This document shows, in pieces, positions 24,703 through 34,376 of a DNA stretch of 64,000 nucleotides; position 1 is the first letter of the stretch; the number at the start of each line of letters is the position of its first letter. Source of the DNA: an uncultured Eubacterium sp. (GTDB taxonomy: Bacteria > Bacillota > Clostridia > Lachnospirales > Lachnospiraceae); contig CAJUIL010000003.1 in NCBI GenBank assembly GCA_910586225.1, positions 1 to 64,000 of the forward strand, written 5' to 3'. The notes beneath the pieces were generated by a model. That model did not search any database. It saw only the letters and a program-made list of their open reading frames with translations, and was not told the DNA's origin. The translations under genes and the position numbers were made by a program.

Positions 24703-26424
24703 CTATCTTAAGATCATCTCGCTCATCGGATTCCCGCCCTTTACCATCGGCAGTACAAGCTCGTCCGTCGCGATCATAAACTCAATCAAGGTTGGCGCAT
24801 CCTCGTTGCGCTTTGCCTGGGCAAACGCATCTTGTATCTGCGACTGCTCTGTGACACGGATCCCATGCGCGCCGTAGCATTCCGCAAATTTTACAAAATC
24901 CGGTTCATACGGCGGGCACGCGTCATTCGGGCCCTTGCACGTATTCGGACAGCCCTTGCGCCTGCGCAGACAGGTCGCCGCATAGCGCTTACCATAAAAT
25001 AGCTGCTGCATCTGGCGCACCATGCCAAGATAATAGTTATTTAACAAGCAAATCGTGATCGGCGTTTTCTGCGCGATCGCAGTCGCCATTTCCTGCATAT
25101 TCATCTGGAAGCCCCCGTCTCCAGTAATGCAGATCACATTTTGGTACGGCTTTCCAATCTTTGCGCCGATCGCAGCCGGAAATCCAAATCCCATAGAGCC
25201 AAGCCCGCCGGAAGTGATCAGCTTTTTGCGCCCGCCGATCTCTAAATACTGCGACGCCCACATCTGATGCTGTCCAACGTCTGTTACGATGATCGCTTCA
25301 CGATAGCTGCTGTTGATCGCTTCCATGATCATCTGCGGATTCATGCCGCGGTCCTTGCGCATCTCCAACGGACTTTCCTTATCCCAGCTTTTGACCTTTT
25401 CGATCCACTTTTCCGTCTCCTGCTGTTCCGCCCACTCACACAGCTTATCCAGCGCCAAGCCCGCATCTGCTACAATCGGAACATCTACGACTACATTTCT
25501 GGAAATCGCCGCCGTATCGATATCAATATGAATGATCTTCGCGTGCGGCGCAAACTCATTCAAATCGCCTGTGATCCGGTCATTAAACCGGGTTCCGATA
25601 GAAAACAGTACGTCGCATTTGCTGACCGCGATATTACAAGAATACCTGCCGTGCATTCCGGAGTTGCCCAAATATAACGGATGGTTGTGCGGCAGCGCGC
25701 CTTTTCCCATGATCGTCGTGACAACCGGGATCTGCGTGCGCTCTGCAAATTTTCGAAGCTGCTCCTGCGCATTTGCGATATGAATGCCGCCGCCCGCCAA
25801 AATCAGCGGCCGTTTTGCCGATTTCAGCAGACGATACGCCTTTTTCAGCTGTCCGATATGCACGCCCTCATTCGGCTTGTAGCCCCGGATATGCACCTCG
25901 GACGGATATTCGCTGTCCCCGGCCTGTACCTGAATATCCTTTGGAATATCCACCAATACCGGGCCAGGCTTTCCGGTACGCGCGATATGAAACGCCATTT
26001 TCAATATCCTGCCCAAATCCTTACGGTCGCGCACTGTTACGCCATATTTTGTCACAGAACTCGTCATACCGACAATGTCAACCTCTTGGAACGCATCGTT
26101 GCCAATCAGCCCAAGCGGAACCTGTCCGGTAATACACACAAGCGGAATGCTGTCATAATGCGCGTCCGCCAGCCCGGTAATAATATTCGTCGCTCCCGGC
26201 CCGCTCGTAACAAGACACACGCCGACCTTTCCTGTCGCCTTCGCATAGCCCTCCGCTTCAAAAATCAGTCCCTGCTCATGTCTTGGCAGGACGACCTGGA
26301 TATCCTCCTGTTTATATAATTCATCGAAAATATCCGTGACCATTCCGCCCGGATATCCAAAAATCGTATCCACGCCTTCCTCCCGGAGCGCTTTCACAAA
26401 TAATTTTCTTCCTGTTATATCCAT
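24703..26424 (-). CDS. ilvB: Acetolactate synthase large subunit
   Basis: This thiamine-diphosphate enzyme makes acetolactate from two pyruvates, the first common step of branched-chain amino-acid synthesis. The PYR domain has FGYPGGMVTDIFDELY and the catalytic Glu in RHEQGLIFEAEGYAKATGKV; the PP domain has the ThDP motif ITGDGGFQMNMQEM...NN. At 573 aa it is slightly long because of a Cys-rich insertion near residues 481-503 (C-X6-C-X3-C-X6-C), between LFYGKRYAAT and PDFVKFAECYG. It overlaps folA by 10 bases. Confidence 0.95.
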   Translation of the reverse strand: MDITGRKLFVKALREEGVDTIFGYPGGMVTDIFDELYKQEDIQVVLPRHEQGLIFEAEGYAKATGKVGVCLVTSGPGATNIITGLADAHYDSIPLVCITGQVPLGLIGNDAFQEVDIVGMTSSVTKYGVTVRDRKDLGRILKMAFHIARTGKPGPVLVDIPKDIQVQAGDSEYPSEVHIRGYKPNEGVHIGQLKKAYRLLKSAKRPLILAGGGIHIANAQEQLRKFAERTQIPVVTTIMGKGALPHNHPLYLGNSGMHGRYSCNIAVSKCDVLFSIGTRFNDRITGDLNEFAPHAKIIHIDIDTAAISRNVVVDVPIVADAGLALDKLCEWAEQQETEKWIEKVKSWDKESPLEMRKDRGMNPQMIMEAINSSYREAIIVTDVGQHQMWASQYLEIGGRKKLITSGGLGSMGFGFPAAIGAKIGKPYQNVICITGDGGFQMNMQEMATAIAQKTPITICLLNNYYLGMVRQMQQLFYGKRYAATCLRRRKGCPNTCKGPNDACPPYEPDFVKFAECYGAHGIRVTEQSQIQDAFAQAKRNEDAPTLIEFMIATDELVLPMVKGGNPMSEMILR

Positions 26425-26918
26425 CGGTTCCTCCCTGATTTTTTGTATTTACGAAAATAATAGATGATATCAAAATACGTCTGTTCCTCGCTCTCCGTAA
26501 CTAATTCCCATTCCGGCAGCTGATCCAGATCCGGAAAATACGCGTCTGCGCTGTAGGTAAAATCAATCTTCGTGATATACGCCGTGCTGCATTCGTCTAA
26601 AAGCTGCCGATAGACACTCTCGCCGCCGATAATATAAACATCCTCCGTATCGTACTGCGCCAGCTCACTGCGCAGCGCATCCAGTGAATGGACGACAACC
26701 GCACCCTTCGCTCGAAAAGCCGCATCCCTTGTCAGCACGATATTGATACGGCCCGCCAAAAGACCATTCGGAAGGCTTTCCATTGTCCGTCTGCCCATTA
26801 CAACGACCTTTCCCGTCGTCATCTCACGAAAAAAACGCATATCGTCCGGTATCCGTACAAGCAGCTGGTTTTTACAGCCTATTCCCCAGCCTGCATCCGC
26901 CGAAGCAATGAGATTCAT
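26415..26918 (-). CDS. folA: Dihydrofolate reductase
   Basis: It reduces dihydrofolate with NADPH. The 167-residue sequence begins MNLIASADAGWGIGCKNQLL and has the expected active-site acid in the IPDDMRFFREMT helix, the NADPH-binding VVMGRRTMESLPNGLLAGRI, and VYIIGGESVYRQLLDEC. The ATG overlaps the purD stop (ATGA), placing it in the purine run. One-carbon supply links it to the purine genes. Confidence 0.95.
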   Translation of the reverse strand: MNLIASADAGWGIGCKNQLLVRIPDDMRFFREMTTGKVVVMGRRTMESLPNGLLAGRINIVLTRDAAFRAKGAVVVHSLDALRSELAQYDTEDVYIIGGESVYRQLLDECSTAYITKIDFTYSADAYFPDLDQLPEWELVTESEEQTYFDIIYYFRKYKKSGRNRWI

Positions 26919-28195
26919 AACGCCCCCGCGTCGTCAATCGCTTTTCCGATATCATGGCGCATATACTTATTCTCAAATTTTACCCAGTTTACCGCTTCAT
27001 ATGCTTTATGACGCGCTTCTTTTAAATCCGTTCCCGTTGCCGTAACGCCAAGCACCCTGCCGCCGTTTGTCACGATCTTTCCATCCTTTAACGCAGTTCC
27101 CGCATGGAAGCAGAAATAATCCGTCTGTCCGTCAAATGCCTCCAGCCCCTCGATCGGATAACCCTTTTCATAAGCAACCGGATAGCCGTCCGAAGCAAGC
27201 ACGACGCAGACCGCGGCATTGTCCTCAAATTCCAGCTCGATCTCATCCAGCCTGCCTTCCACGCACGCTTCCATCACTTCGAGCATATCGTTTTTCATAC
27301 GCGGCAATACGACCTGCGCTTCCGGATCTCCAAAGCGCGCATTGTATTCCAGCACCCGCGGCCCTTCCTCCGTCAGCATCAGACCAAAGAAAATAACGCC
27401 GACATACGGCCTTCCCTCCGCAGCCATCGCGTCCACCGTCGCCTGGTAAATATATTTTTTACAGAACTCGTCCACCTCCTGCGTATAAAACGGGCTTGGG
27501 CTGAACGTGCCCATTCCTCCGGTATTTAAGCCCTGATCGCCGTCCTTTGCCCGCTTGTGGTCCTGCGCCGAGCTCATGATCCGTATCGTTTTCCCGTCCA
27601 CAAAGGACAGCACGGACACTTCCCGCCCGGTCATAAACTGCTCCACAACCATCCGGTTTCCGGCAGCCCCGAACTTTTTGTCCTCCATAATGGATTTTAC
27701 ACCCTCCTTGGCTTCCTCAAGCGTCTGGCAGATCAGCACGCCCTTACCAAGAGCCAGCCCGTCCGCTTTTAAGACAATCGGCATTTTCGCCGTCTCCAGA
27801 TAAGAAAGCGCGTCCTTTGGGTCGTCAAACGTCTCGTACGCGGCTGTCGGAATCTTATATTTTTTCATCAGGTCTTTGGAAAATGCTTTGGAGCCTTCCA
27901 AAACCGCGGCATTTTTACGCGGCCCGAACACCTTAAGCCCCTGCGCTTCAAATACGTCCACAATCCCGCCGACCAGCGGGTCATCCATGCCGATGATCGT
28001 AAAATCAACCGCCTGCTCCTTTGCGAACGCTGCCAGCTTGTCAAACTCCATCGCACCGATCGGAACACACTCCGCAAGCTGCCCGATGCCAGCGTTTCCT
28101 GGCGCGCAGTAAATCTTTGATACCCTCGGACTTTTCGCAGCGCTTGCTGCGATCGCGTGCTCACGGCCTCCGCTGCCTACAATTAAAATCTTCAT
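26915..28195 (-). CDS. purD: Phosphoribosylamine-glycine ligase (GARS)
   Basis: The second step of purine synthesis: phosphoribosylamine + glycine + ATP to GAR. At 426 aa it is full length. The N-terminus MKILIVGSGGREHAIAASAA is diagnostic, and the ATP-grasp region has KADGLALGKGVLICQTLEEA and RFGDPEAQVVLPRM. AAGGAGA precedes the ATG. Confidence 0.96.
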   Translation of the reverse strand: MKILIVGSGGREHAIAASAAKSPRVSKIYCAPGNAGIGQLAECVPIGAMEFDKLAAFAKEQAVDFTIIGMDDPLVGGIVDVFEAQGLKVFGPRKNAAVLEGSKAFSKDLMKKYKIPTAAYETFDDPKDALSYLETAKMPIVLKADGLALGKGVLICQTLEEAKEGVKSIMEDKKFGAAGNRMVVEQFMTGREVSVLSFVDGKTIRIMSSAQDHKRAKDGDQGLNTGGMGTFSPSPFYTQEVDEFCKKYIYQATVDAMAAEGRPYVGVIFFGLMLTEEGPRVLEYNARFGDPEAQVVLPRMKNDMLEVMEACVEGRLDEIELEFEDNAAVCVVLASDGYPVAYEKGYPIEGLEAFDGQTDYFCFHAGTALKDGKIVTNGGRVLGVTATGTDLKEARHKAYEAVNWVKFENKYMRHDIGKAIDDAGAL

Positions 28196-28241
28196 AGCTT
28201 CCGTCTCCTTCTATATGATAAACCCATTTCCGATAGAATTT

Positions 28242-28871
28242 TCAGATCTCGGATATGCTTACTTTTCCATCTGTAATGGTCACTCTTCCGTTTGCGATCA
28301 GGTCCACCGCCTGCGGCAAAAGCTTCCATTCGGCTTCTTCCATGACACGCCGCTGCAGGATTTCAGGCGTATCGTCCGGCTTGACATCTACTGCCTTTTG
28401 CAGCAGGATCGGCCCGGTATCTGTTCCCTCGTCCACAAAATGCACCGTCGCCCCGGTCACCTTTACCCCTCTGGCAAGCACGCTCTCATGCACCTTAAGC
28501 CCATAATACCCAGCGCCGCAAAAGGACGGGATGAGCGACGGATGGATATTAATGATCCGATCCCGGTATTTTTGGATCAGGATCTTTGGCAGAATCACAA
28601 GATAACCCGCCAGCACCACAAGGTCGATCCGCTCTGCGTCCAATGCATCCACGAGCGCCTGATGAAACGCTTCTCTATTTTTAAAATCCTTTGGCGAAAT
28701 ACAAAGGCTTTTGATCCCATGCCGCGCCGCGCGCTCTAATGCATACGCGTCTTTTTTATTGCTGATCACGACTGCAAACTGCGCGTTCTTTATGCCCCCC
28801 TGCTCCGACGCATCGATCAAAGCCTGCAGATTTGTCCCGCCGCCGGATACAAGAACCGCCAGCCTCAACAT
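28242..28871 (-). CDS. purN: Phosphoribosylglycinamide formyltransferase
   Basis: It transfers a formyl group from 10-formyl-THF to GAR. The 209-residue sequence has VLVSGGGTNLQALIDAS at the N-terminus, the catalytic Asn and His in IINIHPSLIPSF, and the Asp in HFVDEGTDTGPIL. It overlaps the purM stop by 7 bases. Confidence 0.96.
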   Translation of the reverse strand: MLRLAVLVSGGGTNLQALIDASEQGGIKNAQFAVVISNKKDAYALERAARHGIKSLCISPKDFKNREAFHQALVDALDAERIDLVVLAGYLVILPKILIQKYRDRIINIHPSLIPSFCGAGYYGLKVHESVLARGVKVTGATVHFVDEGTDTGPILLQKAVDVKPDDTPEILQRRVMEEAEWKLLPQAVDLIANGRVTITDGKVSISEI

Positions 28872-29911
28872 AAGCTGACTCCTTTTTCACCCGCAGCCGC
28901 TTCTCCGATCACAAACGCCTCCACGCCGGATGCCTGCGCCGCCTGTACCGCCTGTTCCGCCTGCGCCGCGTCAACCCCCAGCACCATTCCGATACCCATA
29001 TTAAATGTATTGTACATCATCTGTTCTTCAATCCCGCCCTTTTCTGCAAGCAAACGGAAGATTTCCGGCACCTGATAGCTGTCCTTTCTGATAATGGCGC
29101 AAACACCGTCCGGCAGCATACGCGGCACATTCTCATAAAAACCACCGCCTGTAATATGGCTGCACGCCTTTATTTCCACACCAGCTTTACGGATCTCGCG
29201 CAAAGTGCGCACATAAATCCGGGTCGGCACAAGCAGCTCTTCACCAAGCGTCCGTCCAAGCCGCGGCTCATATGTTTCCAGTATTTTTTTCTGCTGGGCG
29301 CTGTCCCCCTCCTGCAGTCCAAACACCTTGCGCACCAAAGAAAATCCATTGGAATGTACACCCGATGAAGCCAGACCAATCAATACATCGTGCGGCTTTA
29401 ATGTTTTTCCAGTCACAATGTCCTTTTCATCTACCACGCCGACTGCAAATCCGGCAAGGTCATACTCCTCCAGCGGATAAAAGCCCGGCATTTCCGCTGT
29501 CTCTCCGCCGATCAATGCCGCATCCGACTGTCTGCAGCCTTCCGCCACGCCGCTTACGATCGCTTCTATTTTTTCCGGATAATTTTTGCCGCACGCGATA
29601 TAGTCCAGGAAAAACAACGGCTCACCGCCTGCGCACGCAATGTCGTTCACGCACATAGCTACACAGTCAATACCAACGGTATCATGCCGATCCAGCAAAA
29701 AGGCCAGCTTTAATTTCGTACCTACACCATCCGTCCCGGAAACAAGTGTCGGCTTTTCCATCTGCTTGAACGCTTCCATTGAAAAAGCGCCGGAAAATCC
29801 GCCAAGGTTTGTAAGCACCTCTGGACGCATCGTACTTTGTACGTGTTTTTTCATCAATTCTACCGAACGGTAGCCTGCTTCAATATCTACTCCAGCATTT
29901 TTGTAATCCAT
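28865..29911 (-). CDS. purM: Phosphoribosylformylglycinamidine cyclo-ligase
   Basis: AIR synthase, closing the imidazole ring of purines with ATP. The 348-residue protein has the N-terminal MDYKNAGVDIEAGYRSVELM, the nucleotide loop LVSGTDGVGTKLKLAFLLDR, and GEPLFFLDYIACGK. It heads the purM-purN-purD-folA-ilvB-ilvN run, preceded by AGGAGG and a promoter. Confidence 0.97.
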   Translation of the reverse strand: MDYKNAGVDIEAGYRSVELMKKHVQSTMRPEVLTNLGGFSGAFSMEAFKQMEKPTLVSGTDGVGTKLKLAFLLDRHDTVGIDCVAMCVNDIACAGGEPLFFLDYIACGKNYPEKIEAIVSGVAEGCRQSDAALIGGETAEMPGFYPLEEYDLAGFAVGVVDEKDIVTGKTLKPHDVLIGLASSGVHSNGFSLVRKVFGLQEGDSAQQKKILETYEPRLGRTLGEELLVPTRIYVRTLREIRKAGVEIKACSHITGGGFYENVPRMLPDGVCAIIRKDSYQVPEIFRLLAEKGGIEEQMMYNTFNMGIGMVLGVDAAQAEQAVQAAQASGVEAFVIGEAAAGEKGVSLC

Positions 29912-29977
29912 GTCTTTTCCTCCTGCTTTTTGTAAGTGGCGCTTTTCCTGTTACGCTGCAACAGTCTGCCTCTAGTC

Positions 29978-30006
29978 ATAATGCCACAACTTCGAAAAAA
30001 ATTCAA
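29978..30006 (-). promoter_or_regulatory. Probable promoter of the purM operon
   Basis: TTGAAT and CATTAT on the minus strand are spaced by 17 bases, about 65 bases before purM. No purine riboswitch core or clear PurR box was found in this short divergent interval. Confidence 0.5.
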
Positions 30007-30081
30007 GATATCACGGCAAAAAACGCACATTTTCCGACCTATTTAGTATACTATAACAAATCCACATACGGGGGTCTTTTT

Positions 30082-31095
30082 ATGAACCTGAAAAGACGTC
30101 TCTTCTCACTCCTTGTCCTGACCGTCCTGGCTATCTGCCTGCTTGCCGGCTGCGGAAAAAAAGACAGCGCCAAAACATCCGCTGTCCCTCTGACCAAAGT
30201 CACTCTAAATGAAGTCGCGCACTCTATTTTTTATGCGCCAATGTATGCCGCAATAGAAAACGGCTATTTTGAGCAAGAAGGCATCGACCTGGATCTGGTC
30301 ACCGGCTTCGGCGCAGATAAGGTAATGGCCGCTGTCTTATCCGGGGAAGCGGATATCGGATTTATGGGACCGGAAACGACCGTCTATACTTATAATGAAG
30401 GCGCTGCCGACGCAGTCATTAATTTTGCCCAGCTGACGCAGCGCGCCGGGAACTTCATCGTCGCGCGTGAAAAGCAGGATGATTTTAAGCTGTCTGATCT
30501 AAAGGGCGCGAAAGTGCTTGGCGGGCGGGCTGGCGGTATGCCCGAAATGGTATTTGAATACGTATTAAAAAAGAACGAAATCGACCCTTCCGAGGTAGAG
30601 ATTGACCAAAGCATCGATTTCGGCTCCACCGCAGCAGCCTTTTCCGGCGGCAAAGGCGCATACACCGTAGAATTTGAGCCATCCGCAACCGCACTGGAGC
30701 AAGAAGGCGCCGGCTTTGTCGTAAGCTCCGTCGGCGTGGAATCCGGTTATGTGCCGTATACCGCGTTCAGCGCCAAAAAAAGCTACTTGGACGCCCATAA
30801 AGACGTGATCCAGTCTTTTACCAACGCCCTGCAAAAAGGCATGGACTACGTAACCTCCCATACGAGTGCGGAAATCGCAAAAGCGATCCAGCCCCAGTTT
30901 TCCGAAACGGAGCTGGATACGCTGACTGCCATTGTAGAACGCTATCATAAACAGGATACATGGAAAGACGACCTCGTATTTTCCGAGGAAAGCTTTGCGC
31001 TGCTGCTTGATATTTTAGAAGATGCAAAGGTGCTGACCAAACGCCCTGCATATGACGCGCTTGTTACAGACGAATTTGCCCGTCAGGCAAAATAA
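30082..31095 (+). CDS. ABC transporter substrate-binding lipoprotein (NMT1/SsuA type)
   Basis: A 337-residue secreted lipoprotein: hydrophobic signal ending in LLAGCGKK (lipid Cys near residue 24), then VTLNEVAHSIFYAPMYAAIE and GYFEQEGIDLDLVTGFGADK, the NMT1/THI5-like and SsuA-like start. Such proteins bind thiamine precursors, sulfonates, nitrate or similar small organics; the ligand cannot be fixed from sequence. No permease or ATPase lies beside it, so it must use partners elsewhere. It is one of the few plus-strand genes here. Confidence 0.88.
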   Translation: MNLKRRLFSLLVLTVLAICLLAGCGKKDSAKTSAVPLTKVTLNEVAHSIFYAPMYAAIENGYFEQEGIDLDLVTGFGADKVMAAVLSGEADIGFMGPETTVYTYNEGAADAVINFAQLTQRAGNFIVAREKQDDFKLSDLKGAKVLGGRAGGMPEMVFEYVLKKNEIDPSEVEIDQSIDFGSTAAAFSGGKGAYTVEFEPSATALEQEGAGFVVSSVGVESGYVPYTAFSAKKSYLDAHKDVIQSFTNALQKGMDYVTSHTSAEIAKAIQPQFSETELDTLTAIVERYHKQDTWKDDLVFSEESFALLLDILEDAKVLTKRPAYDALVTDEFARQAK

Positions 31096-31112
31096 ACGCA
31101 GCCGCATTCAAA

Positions 31113-31161
31113 ATAGCCGTACGGCATATCCATATATAGTAAGGATACGCCATACGGCTAT
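31113..31161. terminator. Bidirectional terminator-like hairpin
   Basis: Thirteen-base arms (31113-31125 and 31149-31161) pair with one mismatch. A-rich sequence flanks the left and a short T-rich run the right, so it can end both the substrate-binding gene and the converging licT-type gene. Confidence 0.65.
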
Positions 31162-31198
31162 CTGTTTCTATAAACTCCGTATCAAGCGGCTGCGCCTG

Positions 31199-32029
31199 TC
31201 AATCCAGCTCTGCCAGTACTCTTTGGATATGCATCGCAAGATATCCAATCTCCACTTCGTCCATCTTCTGTTTTAGATATCGTTCCAGATGCCCGCAGAC
31301 AGTACGCGCCACTCGAAACGCATCCGGAAACTGCTCTGACATATAATCATTCATATCCAGCTTCAGCTTTTCTTTTTTTGACACACGGACTGCCATATAC
31401 CGCACATGGTTCATTAAGCGGTTATAGGACAGTGACATAACGTCAATCTTTTTGCCGGTCTGTTCCTCAACAAGCTGGATGCACTCCCGCACCGTACCCG
31501 CGATCTGCATCGACAGCGCAACGGTTTCGTTTTCAATCGCGGAATGGATATGCAGGGCAATGTAACCGACCTCGTGCTCATCGATCTCTACATCCAGCCT
31601 CTCTTTTAGGATCGGCCGGATACATTCGGCCGTTTTATATTCCAAATGGAACAGCGCGCGGATATCGCCGGTAAGCGGATTGCTGATCTGTTCATTGCCG
31701 CGGATCCGCTTGACCGCAAATGCGATATGGTCAGCCATGGGAACGAGTATGCTCCAGTCAACCTTACCAAAAACACGTTCGCTTTCCTTCAATACCTGCT
31801 GTGCGATCTCTAGAAAAACCGGGTCCATTCCTTTTACCAGATCCAGCGAGTTCCCGCGTTCTGTATGCTCATAAAGGGAATAGATCGCACATCCCTCCGG
31901 CACCTCCATCCGCTGGCTGACCTTTTTTCCAAAGCCAATGCCTTTTCCGATCAAAAGGTATTCCCTGCTGTCTGCATCTCCAATCGCAAGCACCGTATTG
32001 TTATTTAACGCCTTCTTAACTCTGAACAT
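31199..32029 (-). CDS. BglG/LicT family transcription antiterminator
   Basis: A 276-residue protein with an N-terminal CAT RNA-binding domain (FRVKKALNNNTVLAIGDADS, GKGIGFGKKV) and two PRD domains carrying phosphorylatable histidines (YSLYEHTER, MADHIAFAV, GYIALHIHSA, GYLAMHIQRV). PTS phosphorylation should control its dimerisation and RNA binding. It lies 45 bases downstream of the PTS permease, whose leader has a matching RNA target and terminator, so it most likely autoregulates that operon. Confidence 0.92.
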   Translation of the reverse strand: MFRVKKALNNNTVLAIGDADSREYLLIGKGIGFGKKVSQRMEVPEGCAIYSLYEHTERGNSLDLVKGMDPVFLEIAQQVLKESERVFGKVDWSILVPMADHIAFAVKRIRGNEQISNPLTGDIRALFHLEYKTAECIRPILKERLDVEIDEHEVGYIALHIHSAIENETVALSMQIAGTVRECIQLVEEQTGKKIDVMSLSYNRLMNHVRYMAVRVSKKEKLKLDMNDYMSEQFPDAFRVARTVCGHLERYLKQKMDEVEIGYLAMHIQRVLAELD

Positions 32030-32074
32030 TCTCTTCTCCCCATCCCTGACGCTTTGACACTGGTTCCTTATTCC

Positions 32075-34237
32075 TTATGATTCCTCATACGTATCAATCG
32101 CGTAAAGCGCTTCTCCTGCCTGAATGCTTCCTGTCTTTATAAGACGGATCTTCTGGTTTTCGGCAAGCTCCGTACAAAGTACCGGAGATGCCAGCGACGG
32201 CGCATTTTCTTTCAGATAATCCAGATCCAGACGCATCAGCAGATCGCCCTTTTTCACCTTATCTCCATCCTTGACGAATACCTCAAAGCCTTTGCCATTC
32301 AGCTTTACCGTATCGATCCCCATATGAAGCAGCAGCTCTGTTCCAGATGCAGTCACAAATCCGATCGCGTGCTTTGTATCAAACACAAAGCTTACCTCGC
32401 CATCCTCTGGCGCAGTTACTTCCGGCTTAGACGGCGTTACGACCGCACCGTCTCCCATCATGCGTCCGGCAAACGCCTCGTCCGGCGCTTCTGACAGATC
32501 AGCTGCCGTTCCATGGACTGGGCTTGCGATGATCTCCGAACGCACAACCTTTCCTTCTGTTTTTTTCTCCGGCGCAGCTTTCTTTTGAGCCGCAGTATTT
32601 CCTCCGTTCGCTGCCTTTTGGTACAATTCATCCGGCGCGGTTTCCAGATAATCCTCAAGATTTGATTTTACGACAGTTACACGCGGCCCATAAATGATCT
32701 GCACACCGTTGCCCTTGTGTACGACGCCTGACGCTCCGGTTGATTTAAGCATCGCGTCATCTACCAGCGCAGAATCATGCACCGTACAGCGAAGCCTTGT
32801 TGCGCAGCAGTCCACATCTGAAATATTCTTCTTTCCGCCCAGACCGTGACAGATCGTCTCAGACAATGCGTCCTCCTCGGAAGCGGCACCTCCGTCCTGT
32901 CCGGCAGCGCCCTTCTTGCGGGCATCTACATCGCTTCTTCGATACAGCTTCACCTCTTCGCTGTCGTCACGTCCAGGAGTTTTCAAGTTCATTTTCTGGA
33001 TCAGGAACGTGAACAGCAGGAAATACGCTGCAAAATATCCTACACCTACAATTACGATCCAAATCCAGCTCGTTTTCGCATTGCCCTGCATAATACCAAA
33101 CAAAAACATATCGATCAAGCCGCCTGAAAACGTCATACCAACACCGACATTAAATACGTGCATCAGCATATAAGCAAGGCCCGCAAATACACAATGGATC
33201 GCATACAGCAGCGGAGCTACAAACAAAAACGTAAATTCCAACGGCTCGGTGATCCCCGTCAGCATCGACGTCAACGCCGCTGACATTAAAAGACCTGCAA
33301 CCGCTTCCTTTTTTTCTGGCTTTGCGGTCTTATACATCGCAAGCGCCGCTCCCGGAAGCCCAAAGATCATTAACGGGAACTTTCCAGACATAAATCTGGT
33401 CGCGGATACTGCAAAATGCTCAACCGTAGGGTCAGCCAGCTGTGCGAAGAAAATATTCTGCGCACCTTCTACCATACGTCCGGCAACCTCCATCGTGCCG
33501 CCCAACGCAGTCTGCCAAAACGGCAGATAAAATACGTGATGCAGACCAAACGGGATCAGCGCACGCTCCATCAGTCCGTATACCCACGTCCCAGCATAAC
33601 CAGACTCCAGTACAACGCCGCCGACTGCATAAATACCCTGCTGGATCACCGGCCAGATAAAAAACATCAAAATCCCGACTACCGTATACGTCAATCCGCT
33701 GATGATCGGTACAAACCGTGTACCGCCGAAAAAGGAAAGTACCTGCGGCAGCTCGATCTTATAAAACCGATTATGCAGCGCCGCTACGCCAAGACCGACG
33801 ATAATACCGCCGAACACACCCATCTGCAAAGACGTAATGCCGACAACCGAAGTCGTCGCACCTTCCAGCATCTGCTCCGGGCCACCATTGTTCGTGATCA
33901 TCGCGCCGATCGACGCGTGCATAATGAAAAAGGCAATCGCAGCTGAAAGCGCTGCTACATCCTTTTCCTTTTTCGCCATACCGATCGCAACACCCATTGC
34001 AAAAATGATCGGCAGATTGGCAAATACAATATCCCCAGCCGCACTCATCACGCGCAAAATAGCATTGAGGATCGTACCCGGTCCCATAATTCCCATCAGA
34101 CCATAGGTAGACAGCATCGTTTCGTTTGTAAACGATCCTCCGACACCAAGTAACAGACCCGCCACTGGCAGGATTGCGATCGGCAGCATAAAGGAACGGC
34201 CCACACGCTGCAAAACGCCGAAAATCTTGTCTTTCAT
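32075..34237 (-). CDS. PTS glucose-type permease, EIICBA
   Basis: A 720-residue membrane permease that phosphorylates its sugar during uptake. EIIC (about 1-430) starts FGVLQRVGRSFMLPIAILPV and has the substrate-site motif GITEPLEFTFLFVAP. EIIB (about 455-535) has the active Cys in DVDCCATRLRCTV. EIIA (about 570-710) ends with the phospho-His motif ELLLHMGIDTVKLNGKGF. Domain order and motifs fit the glucose/N-acetylglucosamine/maltose superfamily; the adjacent antiterminator favours glucose or a related hexose or glucoside. Confidence 0.92.
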   Translation of the reverse strand: MKDKIFGVLQRVGRSFMLPIAILPVAGLLLGVGGSFTNETMLSTYGLMGIMGPGTILNAILRVMSAAGDIVFANLPIIFAMGVAIGMAKKEKDVAALSAAIAFFIMHASIGAMITNNGGPEQMLEGATTSVVGITSLQMGVFGGIIVGLGVAALHNRFYKIELPQVLSFFGGTRFVPIISGLTYTVVGILMFFIWPVIQQGIYAVGGVVLESGYAGTWVYGLMERALIPFGLHHVFYLPFWQTALGGTMEVAGRMVEGAQNIFFAQLADPTVEHFAVSATRFMSGKFPLMIFGLPGAALAMYKTAKPEKKEAVAGLLMSAALTSMLTGITEPLEFTFLFVAPLLYAIHCVFAGLAYMLMHVFNVGVGMTFSGGLIDMFLFGIMQGNAKTSWIWIVIVGVGYFAAYFLLFTFLIQKMNLKTPGRDDSEEVKLYRRSDVDARKKGAAGQDGGAASEEDALSETICHGLGGKKNISDVDCCATRLRCTVHDSALVDDAMLKSTGASGVVHKGNGVQIIYGPRVTVVKSNLEDYLETAPDELYQKAANGGNTAAQKKAAPEKKTEGKVVRSEIIASPVHGTAADLSEAPDEAFAGRMMGDGAVVTPSKPEVTAPEDGEVSFVFDTKHAIGFVTASGTELLLHMGIDTVKLNGKGFEVFVKDGDKVKKGDLLMRLDLDYLKENAPSLASPVLCTELAENQKIRLIKTGSIQAGEALYAIDTYEES

Positions 34238-34289
34238 AAAAAGCTCCCTCCCTATTTTTCCGGTATGCTATGCAGACTTGCCGCGCACG

Positions 34290-34342
34290 AAAAAGGCATC
34301 AATATGCATAAACATACCTTGGTATTATGCATAGTTAATGCC
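34290..34342 (-). terminator. Leader terminator of the PTS operon (antitermination-controlled)
   Basis: A long interrupted hairpin: GGCAT at 34338-34342 pairs with ATGCC before the T-run at 34290-34294, and an internal TATGCATAA / TTATGCATA stem extends it. It lies about 55 bases before the PTS start and its 5' arm overlaps the RAT-like element. Confidence 0.8.
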
Positions 34343-34363
34343 TGCCTTCCAGTTACACACTAT
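34332..34363 (-). promoter_or_regulatory. RAT-like RNA antiterminator target
   Basis: The minus strand reads GTGTGTAACTGG, then AAG, then GCAGGCATTAAC, closely following the LicT/SacY RAT pattern GGATTGTTACTG...GCAGGCAAAACC. It overlaps the terminator's 5' arm, so protein binding would prevent termination. Confidence 0.7.
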
Positions 34364-34376
34364 ATCACCTATATAA

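Noticed and set aside
25681..26319. 212-codon plus-strand open frame opposite ilvB
   Set aside because: Shadow of a highly conserved gene.
28196..28241. Possible missing purine gene between purN and purD
   Set aside because: Only 46 bases, containing just the purD ribosome-binding site.
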